Assembly (NCBI GenBank): GCA_023228285.1 | Contig: JALOBM010000082.1 | Span: 1-8,345, forward strand | Direction of reading: 5' to 3' | DNA length: 8,345 nucleotides | DNA from: Candidatus Cloacimonadota bacterium | GTDB lineage: Bacteria; Cloacimonadota; Cloacimonadia; Cloacimonadales; Cloacimonadaceae | Shown: in pieces, positions 1 to 7,200 of the stretch | Layout of the letters: the number at the start of each line of letters is the position of its first letter | Numbering within the stretch: the first letter of the stretch is position 1 | The notes under the pieces: model-generated | What the model was told of the DNA's origin: nothing | The model's database searches: none | Seen by the model: the letters and a program-made list of their open reading frames with translations, nothing else | Program-made: the position numbers and the translations under genes

Positions 1-1
1 A

Positions 2-1138
2 GTTGATGCTCTGGCGGGTTATGCTGAGATCTTTTGGCGTAATGTGATGGCAAGCGGCGTGATTCCGCAGATTTCCGCCATATTGGGTCCCTGTGCTGGT
101 GGCGCTGTTTATTCCCCTGCCATTACTGACTTTGTGGTGATGGAAAAGAACAACAGCTATATGTTCGTTACCGGTCCTAAAGTAGTAAAAACCGTACTCA
201 ACGAAACCGTGAGCATTGAAGATCTGGGCGGAGCCAAAATCCATGCCAGTAAAAGCGGTGTAGCGCATTTTATGACCAACAGCGAAGAGGAAACTCTGAT
301 GCTGATCAAGAAATTGCTATCCTATCTGCCGGCAAACAATATGGAAGACCCACCGGTCTATCCCAGCCCGGATCCCCTTACCAGAGCCTGTCCGGAGTTG
401 GAAGAGGTAATCCCGGACAATACTAATAAGCCTTATGATATATTGGACGTGATTCACCCCGTCTTGGATGACGGCGAGTTTCTGCAGGTAATGGGTAATT
501 TTGCCCAAAATATAGTTGTCGGTTTTGGCCGTCTTAATGGTTACAGCGTGGGAGTGGTGGCAAATCAACCCAAGGTATTGGCTGGAGTATTGGATATCGA
601 CGCTTCCATCAAGGCCGCTAGATTTGTGCGTTTCTGCGATTCCTTCAACATCCCATTGGTGGTGTTTGAAGATGTCCCCGGCTTCCTTCCGGGTACTTCT
701 CAGGAGCACAATGGCATCATCCGCAATGGTGCTAAACTGCTTTATGCCTTTGCTGAAGCCACCGTACCCAAGATTACCGTGATCCTACGCAAAGCTTACG
801 GTGGCGCATACTGCGTGATGAACAGCCGCCATATGCGTGCCGACCTGGTATATGCCTGGCCCAGTGCCGAGATTGCCGTGATGGGTCCCACGAGTGCAGT
901 GGAAGTAATCTTCCGCAAAGAAGCAAAGGATAGTGATAATCCCAAGCAAGTGCTCAAAGATCGCGAAGAAGAATACCGCGAGGCATTCTCGAACCCATAT
1001 CGTGCCGCCGAACGAGGCTATGTGGACGATATCATCGAACCAGCTCAGACCCGTTTCCGCTTGATCCGCGCCCTGGAAATGCTGGCAAACAAAAAGGATA
1101 GCATCCCACCGCGTAAGCACGGAAACATCCCTTTGTAG
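2..1138 (+). CDS. mmdA: Methylmalonyl-CoA decarboxylase alpha subunit (acyl-CoA carboxyltransferase), 5'-truncated by window edge
   Basis: This subunit transfers the carboxyl group from an acyl-CoA, most likely methylmalonyl-CoA, to biotin on the carrier protein. The frame is open from base 2, and the residues before the first possible start (VDALAGYAEIFWRN) already match the family, so the gene begins upstream. The visible part is 378 residues of a family usually near 510-520, so roughly 135 are missing. Both carboxyltransferase halves are represented: the N-half glycine-rich motif GPCAGGAVYSPA at visible residues 29-40, and the C-half DVPGFLPG at 224-231 followed by AYGGAY around 265-270. 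These loops form the acyl-CoA and biotin oxyanion sites in PccB/MmdA enzymes. The C-terminus RKHGNIPL is the normal family end, so the 3' end is intact. The same fold serves propionyl-CoA carboxylase and, more distantly, glutaconyl-CoA decarboxylase. The adjacent Na+-pump subunit argues for a decarboxylase. Substrate is inferred from motif resemblance. Confidence 0.93.
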   Translation, partial: VDALAGYAEIFWRNVMASGVIPQISAILGPCAGGAVYSPAITDFVVMEKNNSYMFVTGPKVVKTVLNETVSIEDLGGAKIHASKSGVAHFMTNSEEETLMLIKKLLSYLPANNMEDPPVYPSPDPLTRACPELEEVIPDNTNKPYDILDVIHPVLDDGEFLQVMGNFAQNIVVGFGRLNGYSVGVVANQPKVLAGVLDIDASIKAARFVRFCDSFNIPLVVFEDVPGFLPGTSQEHNGIIRNGAKLLYAFAEATVPKITVILRKAYGGAYCVMNSRHMRADLVYAWPSAEIAVMGPTSAVEVIFRKEAKDSDNPKQVLKDREEEYREAFSNPYRAAERGYVDDIIEPAQTRFRLIRALEMLANKKDSIPPRKHGNIPL

Positions 1139-1147
1139 GATGTGATG

Positions 1148-1993
1148 ATGCGTAAGATATCATTATTTATACTGCTGCTTGTGCCCTGGCTCTTGTGTGC
1201 GCAGGACCTAATGCAGGATAGCTCGCAAGCCAATGCTGATTCCCTTGTCTTGGCACGCGAGCGGGAAGTAGCATCAGAGTTCGGCTTTCGGGATAGTAAC
1301 ACTTTGAAAGATGTGGCAGTCAAGCTGGAAATCGAAGATATTGCTCGGTGGAAGCATGCGTTGAACCTGGAACCTGAAAACAAAGCTTTGGACAATATGA
1401 GTTTGCGACGCTTGGGCATCACCCCATATCAGGCTTTTCTGGCAAAACAGACTGTGGATTATGGCTTCAATGAGCTTAGTAGCCTTGGCACGGTTGCAGC
1501 AAAGCTGGATATACCTATCAAAAAGATGAAAGCGATGCTGGGATACAACGATTCCATGGATACCAGTCAGGACAATTTATCCCTGCAGGCCCTGAATATC
1601 GAACTGGAAACGATTAGCGGGTTGAAGGAAGACTTTGATGAACACATCCTTTCTTATAGCGGATCTGTGACATTGGTGGGCATACTTATTGTATTTAGTG
1701 CGCTATTGATTACCAGTATTATCATCAGCCAATTGGTACATCTGAATAAAAAGAAAGATGAGGAGAGCAAGATCACCGTAAGCAGTTCCGGTAAAGTGAA
1801 GAGCGCACCCAAAGACCTGAACAGCAATGTGATAGTGGCTGCAATCACGGCACTGCATATGCATAGAATGGATCTGGAAGAACGCCGCAAGATGGTGCTT
1901 ACCTTCCGCCGCACCCCTACCAATCAATGGCGAGCAAGTGCAGTGCTCAGCATGCCAAACCGCGAAATGACTTCTGTAAGGAGACCCAAATGA
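1148..1993 (+). CDS. OadG/MmdD-family membrane subunit of the Na+-pumping decarboxylase with long exported N-terminal domain
   Basis: This is probably the small anchoring (gamma/delta) subunit that links the soluble carboxyltransferase to the membrane pump. Numbering is from ATG 1148, chosen because AGGA at 1137-1140 lies 7 nt upstream. GTG 1142 and ATG 1145 are alternatives. Residues 1-18 look like a signal peptide (KISLFILLLVPWLLCA, cleavage likely before Q19). Residues about 44-165 are hydrophilic and contain two similar units (about 52-107 and 112-163). A transmembrane segment spans about 173-197 and is followed by KKK, placing the C-terminus in the cytoplasm. The tail has VIVAAITALHMHRMD (227-242) and a terminal W-R-A-S-A / MPNRE stretch. 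Classical OadG proteins are only about 80-120 residues and start directly with the membrane helix, so about 150 residues are extra here. The start lies 9 nt after the mmdA stop, and the TGA overlaps the next ATG. Family assignment rests on topology, tail and position; the N-domain function is unknown. Confidence 0.75.
   Translation: MRKISLFILLLVPWLLCAQDLMQDSSQANADSLVLAREREVASEFGFRDSNTLKDVAVKLEIEDIARWKHALNLEPENKALDNMSLRRLGITPYQAFLAKQTVDYGFNELSSLGTVAAKLDIPIKKMKAMLGYNDSMDTSQDNLSLQALNIELETISGLKEDFDEHILSYSGSVTLVGILIVFSALLITSIIISQLVHLNKKKDEESKITVSSSGKVKSAPKDLNSNVIVAAITALHMHRMDLEERRKMVLTFRRTPTNQWRASAVLSMPNREMTSVRRPK
1978..1983 (+). promoter_or_regulatory. Shine-Dalgarno sequence for the biotin carrier gene, inside the preceding gene
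   Basis: AAGGAG lies 6 nt before ATG 1990. It decides the start: an in-frame upstream start around 1927 would add 21 residues that do not resemble a biotin carrier and would lack this site. Because the site is inside the OadG-like reading frame and the stop and start overlap as ATGA (1990-1993), translation of the two genes is probably coupled. Confidence 0.8.
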
Positions 1994-2727
1994 AAACCTA
2001 TAAACTCTTGATTAACGGTGAGCGCTATGACGCTCGCGTGTTGGAATACAGCAGTTCTCATGCCAAGATAAATATAAACGGTCATGACTACTTGGTGCAG
2101 ATCGAAGAAGACCACAGCAGTGATGTTCCCAAACTGGGCGGTCAGGAAAAGGCCGTACCTATGGCTCCCGCATTTAACAGCGATTTTGACTTGGGTTCGG
2201 GGGAGATGCGTGCTCCTCTGCCCGGTGTGATTGTCTCCATTCCGGTAAAGGAAGGTGATGAAGTAAAGAGCGGTCAGACCATAATGATAATAGAGGCTAT
2301 GAAGATGGAATCCGAGATTGCCTCGCCAGTAGATGCCAAAGTGGCAAAGATAGTAGCCAAAGAACGTGCTTTGGTTCAAGAAGGCGACATCCTCATGATT
2401 CTGGAAGGTGGCCAGGTTAAACAGAGCCCCACTGTGACCCGCAGACAAGTCCGCAGTGATGCAGTCCTTGCAACACAATCTGGATCAGCTCCCGTGGCAA
2501 GTCCCGCAGGCGATAAAAAGCTGATAGCTCCCATCCCCGGCACCATCATCGATGTGAAGGTAAATGTGGGACAGCGAGTTCATAATGGGGACGTAGCATT
2601 GGTTTTGGAAGCCATGAAGATGGAATCCGATATTCATTTCTTCCGGGACGGCGTAGTGAGTAAAATAAATATCAGCAAAGGCGACAGTGTTCAGGAAGGT
2701 GACATCCTGATCGAGCTGGAGGACTAA
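1990..2727 (+). CDS. Biotin carboxyl carrier subunit with two tandem biotinyl domains
   Basis: This protein carries carboxybiotin from the carboxyltransferase to the membrane decarboxylase, the role of MmdC/GcdC in known enzymes. It is 245 residues long. Residues 1-40 are a short beta-rich N-terminal segment (YKLLINGERYDARV) like that preceding the biotinyl domain in related carriers. Biotinyl domain 1 spans about 72-139 and domain 2 about 177-244. They are joined by a Ser/Thr/Ala-containing linker (about 140-176). Each has an intact EAMKMES biotinylation motif, with target lysines K105 and K210. Single-domain carriers in this family are usually about 120-170 residues. My ungapped alignment of the two domains gives about 30 identities in 67, so an internal duplication is clear. 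Domain 1 lacks the usual Gly-Asp in the turn before VQEGD. Domain 2 lacks the Ala-Pro after the AMKM strand (HFFRDG instead). The gene overlaps its upstream neighbour by ATGA and ends 3 nt before the beta subunit. An mmdC-like role is inferred from context. Confidence 0.93.
   Translation: MKTYKLLINGERYDARVLEYSSSHAKININGHDYLVQIEEDHSSDVPKLGGQEKAVPMAPAFNSDFDLGSGEMRAPLPGVIVSIPVKEGDEVKSGQTIMIIEAMKMESEIASPVDAKVAKIVAKERALVQEGDILMILEGGQVKQSPTVTRRQVRSDAVLATQSGSAPVASPAGDKKLIAPIPGTIIDVKVNVGQRVHNGDVALVLEAMKMESDIHFFRDGVVSKINISKGDSVQEGDILIELED
2299..2630 (+). repeat. Intragenic duplication: paired biotinylation-site sequences
   Basis: The 17-nt sequence ATGAAGATGGAATCCGA occurs identically at 2299-2315 and 2614-2630, exactly 315 nt (105 codons) apart. 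It encodes MKMES plus the start of the next codon in each biotinyl domain. The flanking DNA has diverged (GAGGCT versus GAAGCC just upstream, for example), so the duplication is old and the core was kept by selection. Confidence 0.9.
2718..2722 (+). promoter_or_regulatory. Shine-Dalgarno sequence for mmdB, inside the biotin carrier gene
   Basis: GGAGG lies 8 nt upstream of ATG 2731, overlapping the last codons of the carrier gene (GAG GAC TAA). It fixes the mmdB start. With a 3-nt intergenic gap, this places the two genes in one transcript. Confidence 0.75.
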
Positions 2728-2730
2728 GGC

Positions 2731-3858
2731 ATGCAGGAACTTCTACAATTTATCCAGACAACGGGATTCCTGAATGTGGAAATTGGCGATATCATAATGA
2801 TTGCCGCTGGACTGTTCTTTGTGTATCTGGGTATCAGCAAGGAATTTGAACCTCTGCTATTGGTTCCCATCGGCTTCGGTATGGTCGTGGGAAATATTCC
2901 CGGAGTAGCGGAACAAGGATTAGGTGTACAGAGCGAAGGCTCTGTGCTGTCCTATCTGTATTTTGGGGTAAACAAAGGAATATATCCATCCCTGATCTTT
3001 TTGGGTGTAGGAGCGATGACGGATTTTAGCGCACTGATTGCGAATCCCAAGTTGATCCTATTGGGTGCTGCAGCGCAGTTTGGCATCTTTGCCACCTTTA
3101 TTGGATCCATCCTGTTAGGCTTTACTATCCTGGAGTCTGCCTCCATCGGCATCATCGGTGGAGCGGACGGCCCAACCTCGATCTTTTTGGCCAGCAAGTT
3201 AGCACCCCATCTATTAGGCTCAATTGCCCTTGCAGCATATTCATATATGGCACTGGTACCGGTTATTCAGCCACCCATCATGCGTCTGCTTACCACCAAA
3301 AAAGAACGCCTGATCCGCATGAAACCTCTGCGAGTGGTATCTAAGAAAGAAAAGATATTCTTTCCCATTGTGGCATTTATCGTAACCACTTTCATAGCTC
3401 CGGGATCAGTTGTGCTTTTAGCTATGCTCTTTCTGGGTAATCTGCTCAAAGAAAGCGGTGTTACAGATCGCCTGGCAAATAGCGCTAAATCTGTGTTGAT
3501 AGATGTGGTGACGGTGCTGATCGGGCTCACGGTAGGCGCAAAGACTACTGCAGATGTGTTCCTGACTCCTTCCACCATCAAGATTTTTATCCTGGGAGCT
3601 GCAAGCTTCTCCGTAGCAACAGCATCCGGAGTGATCTTTGCCAAGGTCATGAATCTGTTTTCCAAAAACAAAATCAATCCCTTCATCGGAGCTGCCGGTG
3701 TTTCTGCCGTTCCAGCCGCTGCCCGTGTAGCACAGGTGATGGGGCAGAAATACGACCGGGCAAACTACCTGGTGATGCATGCCATGGCACCAAACGTGGC
3801 AGGAGTGGTTGGCTCCGCTGTAGCAGCCGGCGTACTATTGGGACTCTTCGGTTCCTGA
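2731..3858 (+). CDS. mmdB: Na+-translocating decarboxylase beta subunit (MmdB/OadB family)
   Basis: This integral membrane subunit decarboxylates carboxybiotin and couples the reaction to Na+ export across the cytoplasmic membrane. It is 375 residues, complete, and close to the length of MmdB-type proteins. It is strongly hydrophobic with multiple membrane segments. The hallmark GIIGGADGPTSIFLASKL holds D146, and AAYSYMALVPVIQPPIM holds Y172. NPFIGAAGVSAVPAAARV holds N316, G320, S325 and R332. These six match the functionally important D203, Y229, N373, G377, S382 and R389 of Klebsiella OadB with one constant offset of 57, so the ion path and active site appear intact. The start is supported by GGAGG 8 nt upstream. 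It is the last gene of the operon, followed by a probable terminator at 3913-3940. The beta subunit does not by itself discriminate oxaloacetate, methylmalonyl-CoA or glutaconyl-CoA enzymes. The mmd assignment comes from the acyl-CoA carboxyltransferase upstream. Confidence 0.95.
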   Translation: MQELLQFIQTTGFLNVEIGDIIMIAAGLFFVYLGISKEFEPLLLVPIGFGMVVGNIPGVAEQGLGVQSEGSVLSYLYFGVNKGIYPSLIFLGVGAMTDFSALIANPKLILLGAAAQFGIFATFIGSILLGFTILESASIGIIGGADGPTSIFLASKLAPHLLGSIALAAYSYMALVPVIQPPIMRLLTTKKERLIRMKPLRVVSKKEKIFFPIVAFIVTTFIAPGSVVLLAMLFLGNLLKESGVTDRLANSAKSVLIDVVTVLIGLTVGAKTTADVFLTPSTIKIFILGAASFSVATASGVIFAKVMNLFSKNKINPFIGAAGVSAVPAAARVAQVMGQKYDRANYLVMHAMAPNVAGVVGSAVAAGVLLGLFGS

Positions 3859-3912
3859 TGCGAAACCTGCTCGCTATGATTGCCAATTGATATATAGGGT
3901 GCATAACCAATG

Positions 3913-3940
3913 GCTTGGGACCTCAAATCCCGGGCTTTTC
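3913..3940 (+). terminator. Probable intrinsic terminator of the decarboxylase operon
   Basis: GGCTTGGGA-type sequence forms an 8-bp stem: 3913-3920 pairs with 3928-3935, including two G-U pairs, around a 7-nt loop. TTTTC follows directly. It lies 54 nt after the mmdB stop. The stem is moderate and the T tract short, so termination may be partial. Confidence 0.55.
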
Positions 3941-4098
3941 TCTGCTCAACAGATGACAGATTAGACTCATATGTCCCTCAGCAACGAAACATTCCATTCT
4001 CTGTGGTTGTGGATATAGTTCCATAGCATTCCATTAAGCATGGCAATGAGTAAATGGGATAAAGGTACTGAATGAGCAAATTCATAAGAAGAAATTGG

Positions 4099-4130
4099 TT
4101 GACGAAATTGTAAGGGTATCAGTTTATGAT
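4099..4130 (+). promoter_or_regulatory. Weak candidate sigma70-type promoter for the secreted-protein gene
   Basis: TTGACG (4099-4104) and TATGAT (4125-4130) each match the consensus at five of six positions, but the spacer is 20 nt instead of about 17. The sigma consensus of this lineage is not known to me. If real, the transcript would start near the inverted repeat at 4133 and have a leader of about 145 nt. Confidence 0.25.
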
Positions 4131-4132
4131 AC

Positions 4133-4173
4133 TATTGAGATTGTGTGCGCAGAGAGCATATGCCATCTCAATA
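4133..4173 (+). repeat. Perfect 9-bp inverted repeat in the leader of the secreted-protein gene
   Basis: TATTGAGAT (4133-4141) and ATCTCAATA (4165-4173) are exact reverse complements separated by 23 nt. The spacer itself holds two small palindromes, TGCGCA (4146-4151) and GCATATGC (4156-4163). It begins 3 nt after the candidate -10 box, which would suit either an operator or a 5' leader hairpin. No T tract follows, so it is not a terminator. Confidence 0.45.
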
Positions 4174-4222
4174 ATGCCAATATCGGCAGCCTATAAACAC
4201 ATGGACAACGACTTTTTTGGAT

Positions 4223-4240
4223 ATGGGACTCAATTCCCAT
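4223..4240 (+). repeat. Short hairpin upstream of the secreted-protein start
   Basis: ATGGGA (4223-4228) and TCCCAT (4235-4240) form a perfect 6-bp stem with a 6-nt loop, 41 nt before the start codon. There is no adjacent T run. It may be a leader RNA hairpin affecting stability or initiation; no function can be read from the sequence. Confidence 0.35.
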
Positions 4241-4271
4241 GGACTTATTTTGTGATATAAAACATAATTCA

Positions 4272-4277
4272 GGGAGG
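4272..4277 (+). promoter_or_regulatory. Strong Shine-Dalgarno sequence for the secreted-protein gene
   Basis: GGGAGG is followed 4 nt later by ATG 4282, within CAGGGAGGAATTATG. It fixes the start of the large gene and agrees with the signal peptide beginning at that Met. Confidence 0.8.
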
Positions 4278-4281
4278 AATT

Positions 4282-7200
4282 ATGAAGAAACTACTTTTTA
4301 TGTTTATGCTCAGCCTGATGATGGGCAGTGGGCTTTTTGCGCTTGCAGCAGGTGATATCGCCATCATAGCAGTGCACACAGATGCAAGCAAATACATGGC
4401 ATTTGTTACTCTTACTGATATCCCTGCAAATACGGTTATCAGCTTCACCGATAATGCCTGGAATGCTACGACAGAGACTTGGCGGAGTGGTGAAGGAACC
4501 ATTGCATGGTCAAACGAAGCTCAAACTGATGCAGGAACTGTAGTTCATATAGGCCTTGTTAGCCCTTTCTCAGCTAATGTTGGTACCGTTACAACCAGTT
4601 CGGGTTTTACCCTTTCTACAAGCGGAGACCAAGTATTGGCTTATGAAGGCACTACTGCACCTACCACAAACAATGATTCTACCTGGTTGTATGGATTTTC
4701 TACAGAGTCTTTCAGTTGGGGAGATTCTTCTACAACTTCTGATATCCCAACCGTACTAGCAGACTACTCTGTAGCAATTACGTTAACTACTACAGATGTT
4801 GATAACGCAGTGTTCGCAAATGGTAGTATATATATTGATATCATATCGGTAACTGGCAGTAAAAGTGAGCTACTCATGCTGTTCACCGATAATACAAAAT
4901 ACTTCATCAGTGACACAGCTATTGTTATCCCAGAATATACTTTCACAGTTACAGGCGGGGGGCTTCCTTTTGCCGCAACTCCCACCTTCAATCCAGAAGC
5001 GGGTACTTATTACACTACTCAGAGTGTTACTATCAGTACTACCACTCCCGGTGCGAGCATTTATTATACATTGAATGGAGATAATCCTACGGATGCCAGC
5101 ACCCAATACACATCAGCCATACAGATTACTACAAGCACGACCGTAAAGGCTATAGCCTACGCAAGCGGCTATCAGCCCAGTTCAATAGCAATGGCTGATT
5201 ATGTGATTGAGACCCCGCAATACGCCACGATTCCATATACCCAAACCTTTGATGCGGATATGGGAGATACCTACAGCTATAGCGTGTCTGGTCCCACCAA
5301 AACCTGGTACTACACTGATGGCACAGCAGCAATAAATGGTTACAATTCTGGTGATACCGAAGAGGATTGGCTAATCCTGCCTGGTTTGAACATGAACCTA
5401 AATTCATACGAAAAGATGAGCTTTGAAACATGGGGTTTGTATGGAACTCCCGGAGTTGATAACTATTTGAAGCTTTTTTACTCTACAAACTATGCTGGAG
5501 TCGGTAATCCCAGCAGCGCTACTTGGACAGAGATTTCCTTCACATCACCATCGGAACCTGATGTCTGGGCAAATTCCGGACTATTGGATCTATCCGGCAT
5601 CTCAGGCACAAGTGTATTCTTTGCCTTTAAATACTATGCTGTTGCCGGTAACTACACATATTGGAAGGTAGATAACATCAATATCTACAATCTGGATCCC
5701 GGTCAAGCGGTGGTCACAGTAAGTACTTCTTCTCTCAGCGGATTCAATTATGAGGTGGACCAAGGTCCATCCGAAAGCCAGACCTTCACAGTGAGCGGAG
5801 TAAACTTGAGCGGCTCGATCAGTATTGTTGCATCAGCAAACTATCGGGTTTCTAGCAATGGCACGTTTTATAGTACCAGTCTTTCCCTTACTCCTGTAAG
5901 TAGTACCGTTGATGTAAAAACAATTTATGTAAGATTGACCTCTGGTCTTTCTATTGGGGATTATCCGGGAACCATTACCATCAGCTCCACCGGAGTAGAT
6001 CAGCAAACCATTACTCTTAGCGGTGCCGTTACTGAGCCAATCCCTCCAGCGGCAAACCTGTTCTTCAGCGAATATCTTGAGGGTAGCAGCAACAACAAAG
6101 CTCTGGAGATCTACAATGCTTCCGGAGCACCTGTAGTTCTTTCCAATTATAGAGTTGATCTCTATGCTAATGGAGCTACCACTCCGGGTAATACACTTAC
6201 ATTGTCTGGCACATTGGCAGACGCTAGTATGTTTATTATAGCGAACGCCAGCTCAATTCCGACGATCCTGGATGTGGCAGATGTTACCGCCACAGTTACC
6301 TATTTTAATGGCGACGACGCTGTAGCCTTGGTATATATTCCGGATGAATCGATCATTGATGTTATTGGTGAAATCGGTAATGATCCAGGTACTGCATGGA
6401 ATGTGGCGGGTGTTACCAATGCCACACTGAATCACACCCTAATCCGTAAACCTACAGTTGCTACTGGAAACTCAAACTGGGCAGCACAACAGGGTACCAA
6501 TGCTGAAGATAGTGAATGGATGGTGATGGCGCAGGATTACATTGCTGATCTGGGTCTTCACACCTACAATCCCGGGGGCAATCCTATGGCTTCTGCACCT
6601 GTATTTGATCCTCCCGCTGGTGCTTATTTAGTTCCGATCAACGTGAGCCTCAGCAGCTCTACTCCTGATGCAGTAATCCGTTATACCACAGATGGTTCAG
6701 AGCCCACCGCAACGTATGGTACAATTTATTCCACTCCTATCGCTATCTCTGCCTCCACTACTATCAAAGCCATAGCCTACGCCGATGGATATGATCCCAG
6801 CATAGTGGTGGAAGCTACCTACGCTTATCCTACTCCCATCAGCAATATCGCTGCCCTGAGAACGCAACCTACCGGAAATACATATGTTTATACTCTCACC
6901 GGTGAAGCTGTACTCACATTCCAACTGAGCAACCGCAATCAGAAGTACATTCAAGATGCTACTGCAGCTATCTTGATTGACGATTACTCAGCAGTGATCA
7001 CGAGTACCTACAACCTTTATGATGGCATCACAGGCATCACAGGGTATCTGAGTCTTTATAACCAACTTCTGCAGTTTATTCCCGTTGCCGATCCCGGTCC
7101 TGCTACTTCTGCGAATAACGTTGTGGAACCGGAAGTGCGAACCTTGGCGAGCCTTACCAGTGCTGATCAGTGCAAACTGATCAAGGTGATGGATATTAGC

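Larger units (their letters stand above)
3859..4281. other. Intergenic region between mmdB and the secreted-protein gene
   Basis: These 423 bases hold no credible gene. The only short frames, such as an 11-codon one starting near 4040, lack a ribosome binding site. Contents in order: a probable terminator (3913-3940), unremarkable AT-rich sequence, a weak promoter candidate (4099-4130), a 9-bp inverted repeat (4133-4173), a 6-bp hairpin (4223-4240) and the ribosome binding site of the downstream gene (4272-4277). The layout suggests the operon ends here and the secreted protein has its own transcript with a long leader. Confidence 0.7.

Noticed and set aside
44..49. GTG/ATG at 44-47 as the start of the carboxyltransferase gene
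   Set aside because: The frame is open from base 2 and the upstream residues already match the family, so the true start is outside the window.
317..1422. Minus-strand open frames opposite mmdA and the OadG-like gene
   Set aside because: They are shadows of well-supported plus-strand genes and give no recognisable protein.
1927..1989. N-terminal extension of the biotin carrier starting at 1927
   Set aside because: The extra 21 residues are the out-of-frame reading of the OadG-like tail. AAGGAG sits 6 nt before ATG 1990, and the protein from there matches the family.
4216..4252. Bacteroidetes-type promoter (TTTG ... TAnnTTTG) before the large gene
   Set aside because: TTTG at 4216-4219 and TATTTTG at 4246-4252 are present, but the second element is one base short and the spacing is about 26 nt, beyond the usual 19-21.
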